Shown here piece after piece: positions 1 through 8,750 of a stretch of DNA of 64,000 bases. The DNA is from JBBRRP01 sp964609655 (GTDB taxonomy: Bacteria > Myxococcota_A > Polyangia > Polyangiales > Polyangiaceae). Below the pieces are notes generated by a model, which saw only the letters and a list, made by a program, of their open reading frames with translations, searched no databases and had not been told where the DNA came from. Location of the stretch: NCBI GenBank assembly GCA_964609655.1, contig CAZSUA010000004.1, positions 1 through 64,000 of the forward strand, written 5' to 3'. The first letter of the stretch is position 1. The number at the start of each line of letters is the position of its first letter. Both the position numbers and the translations under genes were made by a program.

Positions 1-239
1 GGTGCGGGGATCGCCGGCGCGCTGGGGGGCGTGGCGGGCGCCGCTGGAGCGGGCGCCACCGGAGCCGGGGCAGCATCGCTTGGCGCGCCGGGGGGAGCCT
101 GCAACGGCACAGCTTCGGTTCCAACGGAGGGCGCCGGCTCTTCCGCTGCGGCAGCGACAGCGCCACTAACACGCCCCACGCTCGTCAAGCCAACACAGGT
201 TCCCACAAGAAGGATTGGGATTTGAAAGCCGCGAATCAT
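1..239 (-). CDS. Partial secreted Ala/Pro-rich protein (N-terminus)
   Basis: The minus-strand frame starting with ATG at 239 stays open to the left window edge (at least 79 residues). It begins with a short basic-hydrophobic segment (MIRGFQIPILLVGTCVGLTS) that looks like a signal peptide. A low-complexity Ala/Pro stretch follows, typical of an export linker. A purine-rich AAGAAGGAACGA lies just upstream of the ATG as a good ribosome binding site, which supports this frame over the Gly/Ala-rich plus-strand frame. The body of the protein lies outside the window, so no function can be given. Confidence 0.6.
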   Translation of the reverse strand, partial: MIRGFQIPILLVGTCVGLTSVGRVSGAVAAAAEEPAPSVGTEAVPLQAPPGAPSDAAPAPVAPAPAAPATPPSAPAIPA

Positions 240-532
240 TCGTTCCTTCTTTCTTCGCACATCACGGCACCTGCCGGCAATCCGCATCCGCCGGACGGTG
301 GAACCTGCCTTGAGCCCGCGAGGACATGAGGCGAGGACTGTTTTCGCACACTGCGAGTGCAAATACGAGCGAAAACTTCTTCACCCAACCCCGCCAAGGC
401 GTGCTTCTGAAAACACACCGCTGCTTGGTACCGTTGAAGAGTCAATTGGACCACCCTCAGTTAACGCGACGAACTGTAGCAAGGGGTGGCCCTCATATTT
501 GCAAAGAGATTGCATGGATCGCAAGGCGGGCT
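240..532. other. Intergenic, no supported gene
   Basis: This stretch lies between the start of the leftward partial gene and the stop of the leftward cytochrome gene. Several overlapping plus-strand frames are open, but they have no ribosome binding site, signal or recognisable domain. It probably holds the promoter of the partial gene; no clear promoter motif or terminator hairpin is visible. Confidence 0.4.
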
Positions 533-1096
533 TCAGCGTTCGTTCTCCACTGATACCGCGTTTTTCTCGTTCAATCCGCCAGCGGGCACCTTCAAGCCAT
601 GGGCATCCAGAACGAAAGAAAGAACCGACCAGTACTGCTCGGGATCCAGCGAAGCGCTCATCGGCGGGTGCTTCTCCGTCGTGAAAACAAAAATATCTTG
701 CGCCGTCCGGAAGCGCATCCGCTGCTCGCGCTCGCCTGAACCGGCAACCTTGCTGTCTTCGAATTGCCTGCGCCGCGCGTCGTCGGCTTTCAATGAGTCG
801 ACCTGGTGATCGCGGCGGATGCGAACCTTCACGGGTAAAGCACTTCCACCCATCACCGGCGGTGCCCCGGGGCCACCCTGACCGACGTCACCGTGGCAAA
901 TGGTGCAGTTCTCGGAGTACACTTTCGACCCCTCTGCCTGGCTGGTTCTGGCACGTGCCATTGCCTGCTGTGTTGCACCGCGTTGGCCAGCACAACCAGC
1001 CAGGCCCGTCACGCCCGTCACGACAGCGGCCGACCAAACCAAGGGGAGCGCTACGAAGCCTGCCGCCAATACTTTATTCGTCATCAGGTTCCTCAT
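533..1096 (-). CDS. Mono-heme c-type cytochrome lipoprotein
   Basis: This 187-residue protein is predicted to be exported and lipid-anchored. A hydrophobic N-terminus ends in the lipobox-like LAGC, followed by one heme-binding motif CTICH with the downstream glycine-rich loop typical of cytochrome c. HPPMSASLD in the C-terminal half offers the likely axial methionine. The role is inferred to be periplasmic electron transfer; no partner oxidase is nearby. The open frame extends 77 codons further upstream, but ATG at 1096 is chosen because GAAGG sits 6-10 nt before it and because it puts the signal sequence at the N-terminus. The family (class I cytochrome c) is clear; the specific electron donor or acceptor is unknown. 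Confidence 0.85.
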   Translation of the reverse strand: MRNLMTNKVLAAGFVALPLVWSAAVVTGVTGLAGCAGQRGATQQAMARARTSQAEGSKVYSENCTICHGDVGQGGPGAPPVMGGSALPVKVRIRRDHQVDSLKADDARRRQFEDSKVAGSGEREQRMRFRTAQDIFVFTTEKHPPMSASLDPEQYWSVLSFVLDAHGLKVPAGGLNEKNAVSVENER

Positions 1097-1488
1097 GTAA
1101 CCTTCAATTCCCGGATCAGCCCGAATGTGGGGCGCGGGCGCACTCTCGTTCCACCCCCAGCCGATGTCAACTGGCAGAATCAGGCTGCAAACTGAACGCC
1201 GCTGCCACGGGCCAACCACACGGCTTCCGCCACCGGTTGCAGCCAACTTCCCCTGAGAAGAGCCCACTAAAGCATCGGCTGACGGCCTCCCCACTAGTTG
1301 GCAAACGCCCCCCACCGACGACAGCACCGGAGCGCAGACGCCCTACGATGCAGTGCAGCAGACCGCCCCACTCTGAAACACACGTCGCGTGCCCACGTGC
1401 CTGGCAACACGCCACCAATGCAGGCCGCGCTACGTTCCAGTTTGAGAACGCTTAAATCGCGAAGCGAACGGCCGATCTCAATGATCAC
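1097..1488. other. Divergent intergenic region (392 nt)
   Basis: This separates the leftward cytochrome gene from the rightward receiver-domain gene. Long open frames on both strands are GC-driven shadows with no start context. The promoters of both genes must lie here, but I cannot point to a convincing box or operator. Confidence 0.4.
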
Positions 1489-1929
1489 ATGAGTGAGCTA
1501 GCTCTGATCGCTGACCGCCGGTTTCTCATCGTTGATGACGATCCGTTGGTCCTTGCAAGCAGCGAGGAGCGGCTGGTTCGCGCCGAGGCGACCGCATTCA
1601 CCGCCGAGAACATTGCTCAGGCGTTGCGGCTCGCGGAAGAAGAGCAGCCTGACTTCGTGCTGCTTGACATCACTATCGGTGAACAAGTGGTCACGGCCGA
1701 TGTAGTTGGCTACTTTCAGCGGGCGCTCCAAACTCGCGAACGGCGCGTCATCTTGCACTCTGCAGTGTCAGCCACGGAGCTCTATCAGCAAGCGCATCGG
1801 CTCTCGGCCTTAGGCGCGGTCCAGAAGACGGGAGACGAACGCATCTTCCTGCACCGCGTGTCGCGACTCATCGAGCTCTCGCAGGCAATTGCGGGCGGCG
1901 CCACCGACCGGCCATCGATCCCCTATTGA
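1489..1929 (+). CDS. Single-domain response regulator (REC)
   Basis: This 146-residue protein consists almost entirely of a CheY-like receiver. The acidic pocket is in FLIVDDDP, the phospho-acceptor aspartate in FVLLDITIG, the switch Ser/Thr position in VILHSA and the conserved lysine in GAVQKTG. There is no DNA-binding or enzymatic output domain, so it probably acts by protein-protein contact or as a phosphate relay. No histidine kinase lies next to it. The lactonase gene follows 37 nt downstream on the same strand and could be co-transcribed. Family assignment is firm; partner and pathway are unknown. Confidence 0.85.
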   Translation: MSELALIADRRFLIVDDDPLVLASSEERLVRAEATAFTAENIAQALRLAEEEQPDFVLLDITIGEQVVTADVVGYFQRALQTRERRVILHSAVSATELYQQAHRLSALGAVQKTGDERIFLHRVSRLIELSQAIAGGATDRPSIPY

Positions 1930-1966
1930 TCCGTGGGCCCTTGGGGAGGAACGTGAAGCTCACCCT

Positions 1967-2845
1967 ATGAGCTTCGCCCTCGCTGCACACTTTCATTGCG
2001 CTACTGGGGAGTGCCCACGCTGGCACAGCGACGAGCAGCGTCTGTATTGGACCGACATCCCCGCCGGCAAGCTTTATTATTATGAGCCTGACACGGGCAA
2101 GAGTTCTTGCTGCTACGAAGATCGGCCTGTCGGAGGGTTCACGATTCAGGCGGACGGCTCCCTCTTGCTCTTCCGGGATCGGGGCAACGTGGTGAGTTTT
2201 AGACATGGGAAAATCGAGCGCACGATTCTTGAAGGTATCCCGGGGCTTGAGACCACCCGCTTCAACGACGTGATCGCCGATCCCGAAGGACGTGTGTTCG
2301 CAGGAACGATGTCTTTCGGAGGTGTCAACAACGGACAACTGTTGCGCTTCGAGCCGGACGGCAGCTACGTGCAGGTTTCCGAAGGGCACGGCACACCCAA
2401 CGGCATGGGATTCAGCCCAGACTTGTCGAAGTTCTATTTCACGGACTCGCGCCTGCGCAGGATCTATAGCTTCGACTTTGAGAGGCTGAACGGCGCCATC
2501 AACAATCAGCAAACTTGGCAGGAGATCGCCGCCTCGTCGGTGAAGGACGTGGGGCGCTCGGACGGCATGACGGTGGCCTACGATGGCTGTATTTGGTCTG
2601 CGCGAATCGAGGCTGGATTGGTAGTGCGTTACTCGCCACTCGGGGAAACACTGGAGCGTTTCGAGCTGGGTACGCCGCAAGTAACGAGTGTTGCGTTTGG
2701 GGGCCGAGACTTAAATGAGCTTTACGTGACGTCCGCTGGGGGCACTCCCGAGGCCCAGGAGAGCGATCGCGCGGGCGCACTTTTCAAGATCGCCGTTCCG
2801 CATCGAGGCCGCGAAGAGTTCCGTTCTCGCATCGCGCTCGCCTAG
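1967..2845 (+). CDS. SMP-30/gluconolactonase-family protein
   Basis: This 292-residue protein is predicted to be a six-bladed beta-propeller lactonase of the SMP-30/gluconolactonase/LRE family, which hydrolyses sugar lactones using one divalent metal. The expected metal ligands appear in order: Glu in TGECPRW near the N-terminus, Asn in TTRFNDVIADPEG, Asn in GTPNGMGFSPD and Asp in GRSDGMTVAYDG. It has no signal peptide, so it is probably cytoplasmic. The open frame reaches 26 codons upstream into the receiver gene; ATG at 1967 is preferred because it removes the overlap and starts at the first blade. The actual substrate cannot be read from sequence. Confidence 0.85.
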   Translation: MSFALAAHFHCATGECPRWHSDEQRLYWTDIPAGKLYYYEPDTGKSSCCYEDRPVGGFTIQADGSLLLFRDRGNVVSFRHGKIERTILEGIPGLETTRFNDVIADPEGRVFAGTMSFGGVNNGQLLRFEPDGSYVQVSEGHGTPNGMGFSPDLSKFYFTDSRLRRIYSFDFERLNGAINNQQTWQEIAASSVKDVGRSDGMTVAYDGCIWSARIEAGLVVRYSPLGETLERFELGTPQVTSVAFGGRDLNELYVTSAGGTPEAQESDRAGALFKIAVPHRGREEFRSRIALA

Positions 2846-2883
2846 CTTGGCCCACAGCAGTGCCGGTGTTATCACCCGCACCT

Positions 2884-3462
2884 ATGAAGAAGCTGCTGTC
2901 TTTGGTTGCGTGGGGTATTGCCGCTTGCGCTGTGTGCTCCAACGCTCAGGCTGAAGAATTCGGTCGCCAAGGGGTGACCAGCCTGGGCGCTGATCGCTTG
3001 ACGGGCCTCTACTTAGTCGATGTGGGAAGCAGTGCGCTCCAGCTTGGAGTTGGAGCTGCGCCTGTTTTTGCTCCGCAACCGTACACAAGTACCCGCTTTG
3101 CGGTGGATCACTTTGTGAACCCCTCGCTCAGCGTTGGCGGCACCTTGGCATTCTGGCTCAAGAGCGGGGCGACCGTCGAAGGCCGCAGAAACCGAGCGAA
3201 CGGGTACTTGGTGGCACCGCGCGTTGGCTATGTTCTTCCGTTCACGGATGGTTTTGGATTTTGGCCACGAGGCGGCATCAATTTTTGGGACCTCGGGACT
3301 GATGATGAGTTTGGCATCACTGCCGAAGCCACGTTCTACGGCGCACTTGGACAACAATTTGGGCTCACGTTTGGACCCACCGCAGATCTTGGGATCGTCG
3401 GTGAAGGCGCCGAGGGAGTCTCGCTTGGCTTGATGTCCGTGGGCTTGTTTGGTTGGCTCTAG
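2884..3462 (+). CDS. Predicted outer-membrane beta-barrel protein
   Basis: This 192-residue protein starts with a clear signal peptide (MKKLLSLVAWGIAACAVCS, cleaved around NAQA-EE). Alternating hydrophobic and polar beta-strand segments follow, rich in Gly and aromatic residues, and it ends in a terminal Trp-Leu, as in small outer-membrane barrels of the OmpA/OmpW kind. An open frame starts 8 codons earlier, but the signal peptide fixes the start at 2884. It converges on the next gene with only 2 nt between the two stop codons. No specific ligand or family name is recognisable. Confidence 0.65.
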   Translation: MKKLLSLVAWGIAACAVCSNAQAEEFGRQGVTSLGADRLTGLYLVDVGSSALQLGVGAAPVFAPQPYTSTRFAVDHFVNPSLSVGGTLAFWLKSGATVEGRRNRANGYLVAPRVGYVLPFTDGFGFWPRGGINFWDLGTDDEFGITAEATFYGALGQQFGLTFGPTADLGIVGEGAEGVSLGLMSVGLFGWL

Positions 3463-3464
3463 CG

Positions 3465-4823
3465 TTAACCAGGCTCAAGCGTAAATGGGTAGATGACCAG
3501 CACGGGACCTGCTTCAGGTTTGGGGAGAGTCAGGGGCGTGAAGATATCCCGCACGCAGGTCGCCAGTTCATTATCCTGAAGGATCGGTGCGGCCTCGGGT
3601 GCGGCCCCGCGATTGAGCGCGTCGGTTGATGCGAGTTCAGTATCTGCTCGACCCAGGATGGCCCCCATGGGTAGGGAGCCGGTTCGCGCGTCGATCACGT
3701 CCGTGAGCGACCCATCCTGCTCAATCTGAAAACGGAGCACTAGGCGCCCTCGCAACGTGGGAAGGCGCGTGAGCGCTCGCTGATAACAGGTTGTTACTTT
3801 TGGCAGCTGTGCATTGATCTGAGTAAGAACTCGAGCTTGATCAATCGTTCCGGTATCCAACTGGTTGCCCAACAAATCGGCGGCTTTCATCCGCCCCGTC
3901 ACACTTTGATCGAGAAAGGCAAACTCCAAAAGCGGTGCCTGCGCGCCGCTGGGCAGCGCGTTACCCAGCGCGAAAATACTGGAAAGAGGGGTGTCGGGCG
4001 CAGCCTCAACCACAACCCGCTTACAGGTAACCTTCGAATCAGCGCATTCCTTCGCCAGGCGTTGACGGAGCTCGCCCGGTGGGGTGCTCAAGGGAAGATA
4101 CAAATGCTTGGCTGTGGATTGTTCGGTTAACTGATCGGCCCACACCAACTCAAACTGCTGCCCCTCCAGACGCACCAATAACAGCCGCTTGGGCCGCTGC
4201 ATCGAGAACGGCGACTGCTCCCGACGAACTACCGGCACGGAGGCGCGGTCCGCCGGAACCGGTACGGAGGCGCCGCCCCCAAGGGGGCCGCTCAATACGG
4301 ATGTCCGAAACGCTAGCTGATCGGGACCGCTCTGAACGTGGAGGCTCTGATAACCTGCGTGTGCCAACGTCGAAAAAACGCTGACCGCCTGGCGCAACGT
4401 AGCATTCTCAGGCACTTCTACGGCATGCGGCGCGGTGCCGATGCCCTCGCGGACTTGCAGAAAACAGGACCCCAAGCGCTGCCACAGGCCACGCGCTAAC
4501 GCCGGAGGACCCACCCAGGATGTCTTGCCTGCCGCTGCACCGTCTAAGAGGACGCCACCTTGGCGGTCAACCACCACGCGCTGAAATTCACAGCTCGGAG
4601 CCAAACCTTTGCCGGGAGTCGCATGTGTGGCGCTACTCGGGGTACCCCCCGCTGCGCTCGCTTCGGGCAACACCGCGTCACCATCATCAAAAACAGTCGG
4701 GGCTGCGTTCCCTTCCGGTGCGGTCGCACCGCCTATCGGCACCGAACCGTGTCGTGGGGCAATGCAACCCACCGCCATACCCAGCACCCCCCCAAAACCC
4801 AGTCCTAACAGCCAGCGAATCAT
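3465..4823 (-). CDS. Lipoprotein with AgmX/PglI-type C-terminal domain
   Basis: This 452-residue protein has an N-terminal lipobox (GMAVGC), a low-complexity Ala/Pro/Gly linker and a C-terminal domain of the AgmX/PglI tail type common in Myxococcota. That domain shows a Cys-Tyr pair (TTCYQRAL), a beta strand resembling TonB C-terminal domains (GRLVLRFQIEQDGSLTDV), a second conserved Cys (LATCVRDIF) and a terminal YPF motif. Such tails are often found on envelope and gliding proteins; the role here is inferred only. The frame is open up to 4961, overlapping the upstream ATPase gene, but the lipoprotein signal begins at 4823. The ATPase gene lies 67 nt upstream in the same direction. Confidence 0.7.
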   Translation of the reverse strand: MIRWLLGLGFGGVLGMAVGCIAPRHGSVPIGGATAPEGNAAPTVFDDGDAVLPEASAAGGTPSSATHATPGKGLAPSCEFQRVVVDRQGGVLLDGAAAGKTSWVGPPALARGLWQRLGSCFLQVREGIGTAPHAVEVPENATLRQAVSVFSTLAHAGYQSLHVQSGPDQLAFRTSVLSGPLGGGASVPVPADRASVPVVRREQSPFSMQRPKRLLLVRLEGQQFELVWADQLTEQSTAKHLYLPLSTPPGELRQRLAKECADSKVTCKRVVVEAAPDTPLSSIFALGNALPSGAQAPLLEFAFLDQSVTGRMKAADLLGNQLDTGTIDQARVLTQINAQLPKVTTCYQRALTRLPTLRGRLVLRFQIEQDGSLTDVIDARTGSLPMGAILGRADTELASTDALNRGAAPEAAPILQDNELATCVRDIFTPLTLPKPEAGPVLVIYPFTLEPG

Positions 4824-4890
4824 TCGCCAGCGACTAGCACGATCCCACCGAACGACAACCCTAGGAATATCCCTTGAGCTCCACCGCGAG

Positions 4891-5991
4891 CTAGTGGGTC
4901 CGAGCCTCAAACCCGCTAAAAAGTTCGACATCGTTGCCCACCTCCGAGCGCCGAAGCGCAATCACCGCCGAGGCATCCACGGAACTGGCCACCAGCGGCG
5001 AGGCCGTAGCGACGAGCCATTGAACAGAGGGCAAGGCTTCTTCAAGGGCCGACATCAACTGGGCTTGGACGCAATTGTCCTGATGGAGCTCGGGTTCATC
5101 GATGGTGACGACCCCTTCCGCTCGACGCGGATCGCGCCCCGGGTACGCTCCCCAGAGCGTTCGGGTGGGAAGTGCCCCGAGGGCGACTAAATGGCGCACG
5201 CCGGTCGGCAGAGCATCGAAGGGCACGGCCGCGCGCTGTGAGCCGGTGAACATCGGCTCAAATGAGAGACTATCGAGCCCCAGGTACGAAAAACCGACCG
5301 ATTCAAGGAGCGTGTTCACCACGTGGCTCATCGCAGCGGCAAACAACCTTTGATCGGGATGCTCGGCCCCCGAGATGCGTTGAAGCGCCGCCCCTATTTC
5401 AGCGTAGGCAAGCGCCTGTTTGGTTTCTCTGGCCAGATCGAGGCGATCCTCGAAGGAGAGCGAGCCCCGCACGTCGTAGCGCGCCACCGTGCGAAGCGGC
5501 GCATTAATGGCTATCGGGTGCGTAGAGAACCAACGATTGCTTGGAATCGCCAGGTAGGCAAAACCACCTTCCCTCGCAACCCGATCGAAGACGGCCTGCT
5601 CACGCCGCCTTACCAGCTCAAGCTCTTCGCTCGCGTGCACTCGAGTGTTCGGGCTTGCAAGACACAACGGGTGCTGGCGCTCTGCGTCATCCTGCCCGAG
5701 CAGCCAGTACGTTACGGCGTGGGGAAGAGCCTCACGCTCCTCATGCCCCAACGAAAACGCCCGCTCGCTTGCTGCGGGCTGGAGTGTGCTCACCTGGCCA
5801 GGCCGGGTGCTCGCGATGGCCTGAAGCAAGCTCGATTTCCCGACGCCGCCCGCACCGTGAATCACGGTCAATGAACGAGCTTTCCCCTCGCCTTCATCCA
5901 AGGAAAGACTCGCGGTGTTGAAGGGCCCCACATGGGTGAGATCGGCAAGCAGCAACCGCACAGCTTCCCGAGCATAACCGAATTCACTCAA
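4891..5991 (-). CDS. AAA-family ATPase (ABC/SMC-like P-loop)
   Basis: This 366-residue protein has a Walker A motif early (HGAGGVGKSSLLQAIA, about residues 46-60) and a Walker B strand late (VVTIDEPELHQDN), followed by a switch-like segment WLVATASP. This is the split arrangement of stand-alone AAA ATPases related to ABC/SMC heads and OLD-like proteins, with the region between acting as an insertion. Such proteins often act in defence or DNA metabolism, but no nuclease or partner gene is adjacent, so the role is undetermined. It uses a TTG start and is divergent from the SRPBCC gene, with 47 nt between them. Confidence 0.75.
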   Translation of the reverse strand: MSEFGYAREAVRLLLADLTHVGPFNTASLSLDEGEGKARSLTVIHGAGGVGKSSLLQAIASTRPGQVSTLQPAASERAFSLGHEEREALPHAVTYWLLGQDDAERQHPLCLASPNTRVHASEELELVRRREQAVFDRVAREGGFAYLAIPSNRWFSTHPIAINAPLRTVARYDVRGSLSFEDRLDLARETKQALAYAEIGAALQRISGAEHPDQRLFAAAMSHVVNTLLESVGFSYLGLDSLSFEPMFTGSQRAAVPFDALPTGVRHLVALGALPTRTLWGAYPGRDPRRAEGVVTIDEPELHQDNCVQAQLMSALEEALPSVQWLVATASPLVASSVDASAVIALRRSEVGNDVELFSGFEARTH

Positions 5992-6038
5992 GAACGGATC
6001 GGCAATCGTTGCGAAGTAGGCTACAACGGCCGCCGCCT

Positions 6039-6479
6039 ATGCAGCTGAGAACCGAGCTGATCATCCTCGCCCCCCCGCAGAGGATCTGGGACATCCTACT
6101 TGATTTCAGCCGTTACCCCGAATGGAACCCCTTCATCGTTTCTGCCGAAGGCGTGGCACAGCTCGGGAGCGCCCTGAAGGTGTGCCTTGCGCTACCCGAA
6201 GACGGCAGCACCCATACATTCCGCCCTATCATCACTGCCTGCGAGCCAGCAGAGCGGCTAGCTTGGCGCGGACAGCTCGGCTTCCCGTGGCTCTTTTCTG
6301 GCTACCATTTTTTCGAACTCCACGCCCAACCCGACGGCAGCACGCGGTTTGTCCAAGGGGAGGATTTCTCGGGAGTGCTGACAAAGTTTCTCGGCCGCAC
6401 CTTCACCTTAACAGGCCGCGGTTTCGTCTACATGAATCAAGCGTTGCAGAAGCGTTCCGAAAGCGCCAAGGCTCTCTAA
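6039..6479 (+). CDS. SRPBCC (START/Bet v1-like) family protein
   Basis: This 146-residue protein shows the SRPBCC beginning (IILAPPQRIWDILLDFSRYPEWNPF), with the Trp-Asn-Pro-Phe signature of the polyketide cyclase/dehydrase and lipid-binding group. A series of beta strands and a long C-terminal helix follow. The fold makes a hydrophobic ligand cavity; the ligand is unknown. The open frame starts ten codons earlier, but ATG at 6039 gives the canonical N-terminus. It converges closely on the membrane-protein gene downstream. Confidence 0.8.
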   Translation: MQLRTELIILAPPQRIWDILLDFSRYPEWNPFIVSAEGVAQLGSALKVCLALPEDGSTHTFRPIITACEPAERLAWRGQLGFPWLFSGYHFFELHAQPDGSTRFVQGEDFSGVLTKFLGRTFTLTGRGFVYMNQALQKRSESAKAL

Positions 6480-6487
6480 CCCGAATC

Positions 6488-7609
6488 CTACAGGTCTGGC
6501 GCAGCACGGCCTCTAACCGCTCGAATAGCCTTCTCAAGCTCACTTCCATGACGCAGGCAGGCGTAGCAATCATCTTTGCGCTTGAGCCCGCAGCCATAAT
6601 TCCTCTGCAGAAAAGCTAGCAAGTGTAAGCTGCGGCGATCCCCGAATTCAATCGCACGGGGGAGGAGCGCGCGATTCTGTTCGCAGGTTTCTGAGTCCCG
6701 TAGGTCCAAAGCCACGCGCAAAGCTTGGGACGCTTTGGGCAAGACATCCGTGCTGTACACTAAGAGTTGAGCCAGCGACGTAACGGAGCTGCGGTCCGCA
6801 CTGCTTGTCCAGACATCATACAAGAGATCCGCGGCAATCTCGCCGGGTAGGCCTGCCATGGCGCGAAGCGTCACGTCAGAAGTGCGCTCATTCGTCGCAA
6901 ACTCTTTGAATTGCTTGAGCGGCCCAGCAACGTTCACGAGGCCGGGCTCCTGAGTGAACTTGAGGGCGAGCTGTTGCGCGCTCATCAAGGCTTCGGCCCG
7001 ACCAGCGGCGGTGAGCTCAAGCGCCTCTTCCGCGCTAAGTTCCCGCTTCGGTTTGGCGGCGAGCCGTTGCCAGTTCGAAGCATCTGGCAACGGCTCGGGT
7101 TCAGGGCGAGCAACAGTCGGAATTTCCTGGAGTGCACTCGTTGGCGTGGCCAGCAAAACGTCCTCCGCGGGTGTTCCCCGAGCAGTGGACTTCCGGCCCG
7201 TGCTCGCTTTAGCAAAAAAAAATGACGACCCCGCGACGCCAAGCAACACGACGCCCAGCACCATCCACAGCGAAAGCGTTAGCCCAAAGAGCCGAACGGG
7301 TCGACCCAAGGCTTGGCCCAGAGTAGGAACCTCCGACACTTCTCGGCTACTAGCAGGCCTTTGCGCGGTGGGCGCCACGAGAGGGCGGGGAAGCAACACC
7401 GGAACGGCAGGCTGCGACACCGCTTTGACTATCGGCACGTCGACCACTCCGGCATGAGGTGCCACGGGCGCTTCAAACTCTGGCGTGGGCTCGGCGGCCG
7501 TGACTTCAACGGTTTCCCCGCTGGCCGGCGGAGCCGACCAACCATCATCCATGATGGTGGCGCGCACGGAGGGATATTTCTTTAGCTCCTCGACCATCCT
7601 GCCAAGCAC
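6488..7609 (-). CDS. Single-TM hypothetical protein with Pro/Ala-rich cytoplasmic arm
   Basis: This 373-residue protein has an Ala/Pro/Glu-rich first 110 residues, one transmembrane segment (LFGLTLSLWMVLGVVLLGVA, about residues 107-127), a second low-complexity linker and a helical C-terminal half with a Cys-rich end (YGCGLKRKDDCYACLRHG). The C-terminal helices resemble HEAT/alpha-solenoid packing, but I recognise no family. This layout is common for myxobacterial envelope proteins with periplasmic helical domains. The start could be GTG at 7609 or ATG at 7597. The thioesterase gene lies 26 nt upstream, so the two may share a transcript. Confidence 0.6.
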   Translation of the reverse strand: MLGRMVEELKKYPSVRATIMDDGWSAPPASGETVEVTAAEPTPEFEAPVAPHAGVVDVPIVKAVSQPAVPVLLPRPLVAPTAQRPASSREVSEVPTLGQALGRPVRLFGLTLSLWMVLGVVLLGVAGSSFFFAKASTGRKSTARGTPAEDVLLATPTSALQEIPTVARPEPEPLPDASNWQRLAAKPKRELSAEEALELTAAGRAEALMSAQQLALKFTQEPGLVNVAGPLKQFKEFATNERTSDVTLRAMAGLPGEIAADLLYDVWTSSADRSSVTSLAQLLVYSTDVLPKASQALRVALDLRDSETCEQNRALLPRAIEFGDRRSLHLLAFLQRNYGCGLKRKDDCYACLRHGSELEKAIRAVRGRAAPDL

Positions 7610-7635
7610 GATACCAGCTTACCCGTGAGACACCA

Positions 7636-8085
7636 CTACCCCAGCAGCTCAGCACCCACCGTTTCGGCTTCGGTGAGTGTAAAAACGGCCTCCGGCGGAA
7701 TCCTTCGAGGCTTTTGAACGGAGTCGACGCACGCGAGCAGGGTCGCGCCTTCCGCGACAAGCTCGGCCGTGGCACCGCGCAGCACGGTCAGTTTGTATTC
7801 GAAGCGCGCCTTGACGCGCCCAAGCTCAACCAACCGCACTTCAACAGAGATCACGTCATCGAAAAAAACCGGCCGTCGGTGCCGAATCCAAGTCTCAACG
7901 ACCGCTAGGTGGACGCCCTGCTGTGCCCAGCTCAGGTAAGTAATGCCGCGCCTGCGCAAGTATTCAATGCGCGCAGCCTCAAGATAACCGAGAAACGCAG
8001 CGTGATGAATGACCCCCATCAGATCGGTCTCAGCGAAACGGGCGCGGACTCGGTAGAGGGTGAGGCAATGTGCAGGCAAGTCCAT
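7636..8085 (-). CDS. Acyl-CoA thioesterase, 4HBT/YbgC-like
   Basis: This 149-residue protein is a hot-dog-fold thioesterase. The active-site segment ETDLMGVIHHAAFLGYLEAA matches the YbgC/4-hydroxybenzoyl-CoA thioesterase motif in which Asp is catalytic and the His-x-x-x-Tyr/Leu helix packs next to it. The family hydrolyses short or aromatic acyl-CoA, and in Gram-negative bacteria YbgC is often linked to the Tol-Pal system; no tol genes are present here. ATG at 8085 gives the standard N-terminus, although the open frame reaches 8139. The ribosome binding site is weak, so the exact start is uncertain. Confidence 0.85.
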   Translation of the reverse strand: MDLPAHCLTLYRVRARFAETDLMGVIHHAAFLGYLEAARIEYLRRRGITYLSWAQQGVHLAVVETWIRHRRPVFFDDVISVEVRLVELGRVKARFEYKLTVLRGATAELVAEGATLLACVDSVQKPRRIPPEAVFTLTEAETVGAELLG

Positions 8086-8231
8086 GGTGAGCTGACCATA
8101 AGAAACACTGACACTTCCGCCAACTCTGGCCCATAACACGCACTATTCGCCGGCCTGATGGGGGGCTCACGCGCATAGCGCCGTGCCAGCTGTTGCCAAG
8201 CGAATGCATCCCGCGCTTGAATCATCGGCCT

Positions 8232-8723
8232 ATGACCAGCAAAGAGCCGAAACGTCTACCGAGTGTGAAGGTGTACGAAGTCGTGGTGGGGGTGGATTAC
8301 TCGGGCCCCTCCGAGCAAGCTCTCCAGACTGCGCTCGACATGGCGCGGCGACGCACCGGCTCGCATGTGCATGTCGTGGCAGTCGCGGAAGGCTATCCGG
8401 CCGCAGTGACTGAAGCTCTCAGCGCCGAGGCCACAACGAATTTTCTGAACGAAGCCAAAGCCACCCTGGAATGCTATATCGACGAGCAGCTCAGCAAACG
8501 CCAAAACCTCTTCAACCGAAAGAGCATCTTCGCTATCGCTGATTTTGGCGACCCAGCGGCGCGTTTGGTGCAGATTGCCAAGGATGTGAATGCGAATCTG
8601 ATCGTGGTCGGGACGCATGGCAAAGGTGCGCTTGAACAGGCGCTCTTGGGCTCCGTGAGCCAGAAGGTTCTGCATGAGGCGCCCTGCTCGGTTCTCGTCG
8701 TCCGGGCCGAACCAGAAGCCTAG
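8232..8723 (+). CDS. Universal stress protein (UspA family)
   Basis: This 163-residue protein contains one Usp domain. The first strand and loop are VVVGVDYSGPSEQAL, and the C-terminal nucleotide-binding motif is VVGTHGKGALEQALLGSVS, matching the G-x2-G-x9-G-S/T pattern of ATP-binding Usp proteins. It ends in the usual CSVLVVR strand. Usp proteins aid stress survival and starvation responses. The frame is open 13 codons upstream, but ATG at 8232 is the better start. It is divergent from the thioesterase and followed by the FHA/MBL pair on the same strand. Confidence 0.85.
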   Translation: MTSKEPKRLPSVKVYEVVVGVDYSGPSEQALQTALDMARRRTGSHVHVVAVAEGYPAAVTEALSAEATTNFLNEAKATLECYIDEQLSKRQNLFNRKSIFAIADFGDPAARLVQIAKDVNANLIVVGTHGKGALEQALLGSVSQKVLHEAPCSVLVVRAEPEA

Positions 8724-8750
8724 AAAAACCGCCCCGCTGGCACGATTTCG

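Noticed and set aside
298..684. Plus-strand 128-residue frame
   Set aside because: Arg/Ser/Pro-rich, no ribosome binding site, overlaps the cytochrome 3' end antisense.
793..1455. Long plus-strand frame opposite the cytochrome gene
   Set aside because: Antisense to CxxCH-containing coding sequence; Pro/Arg/Ser-rich shadow with no domain.
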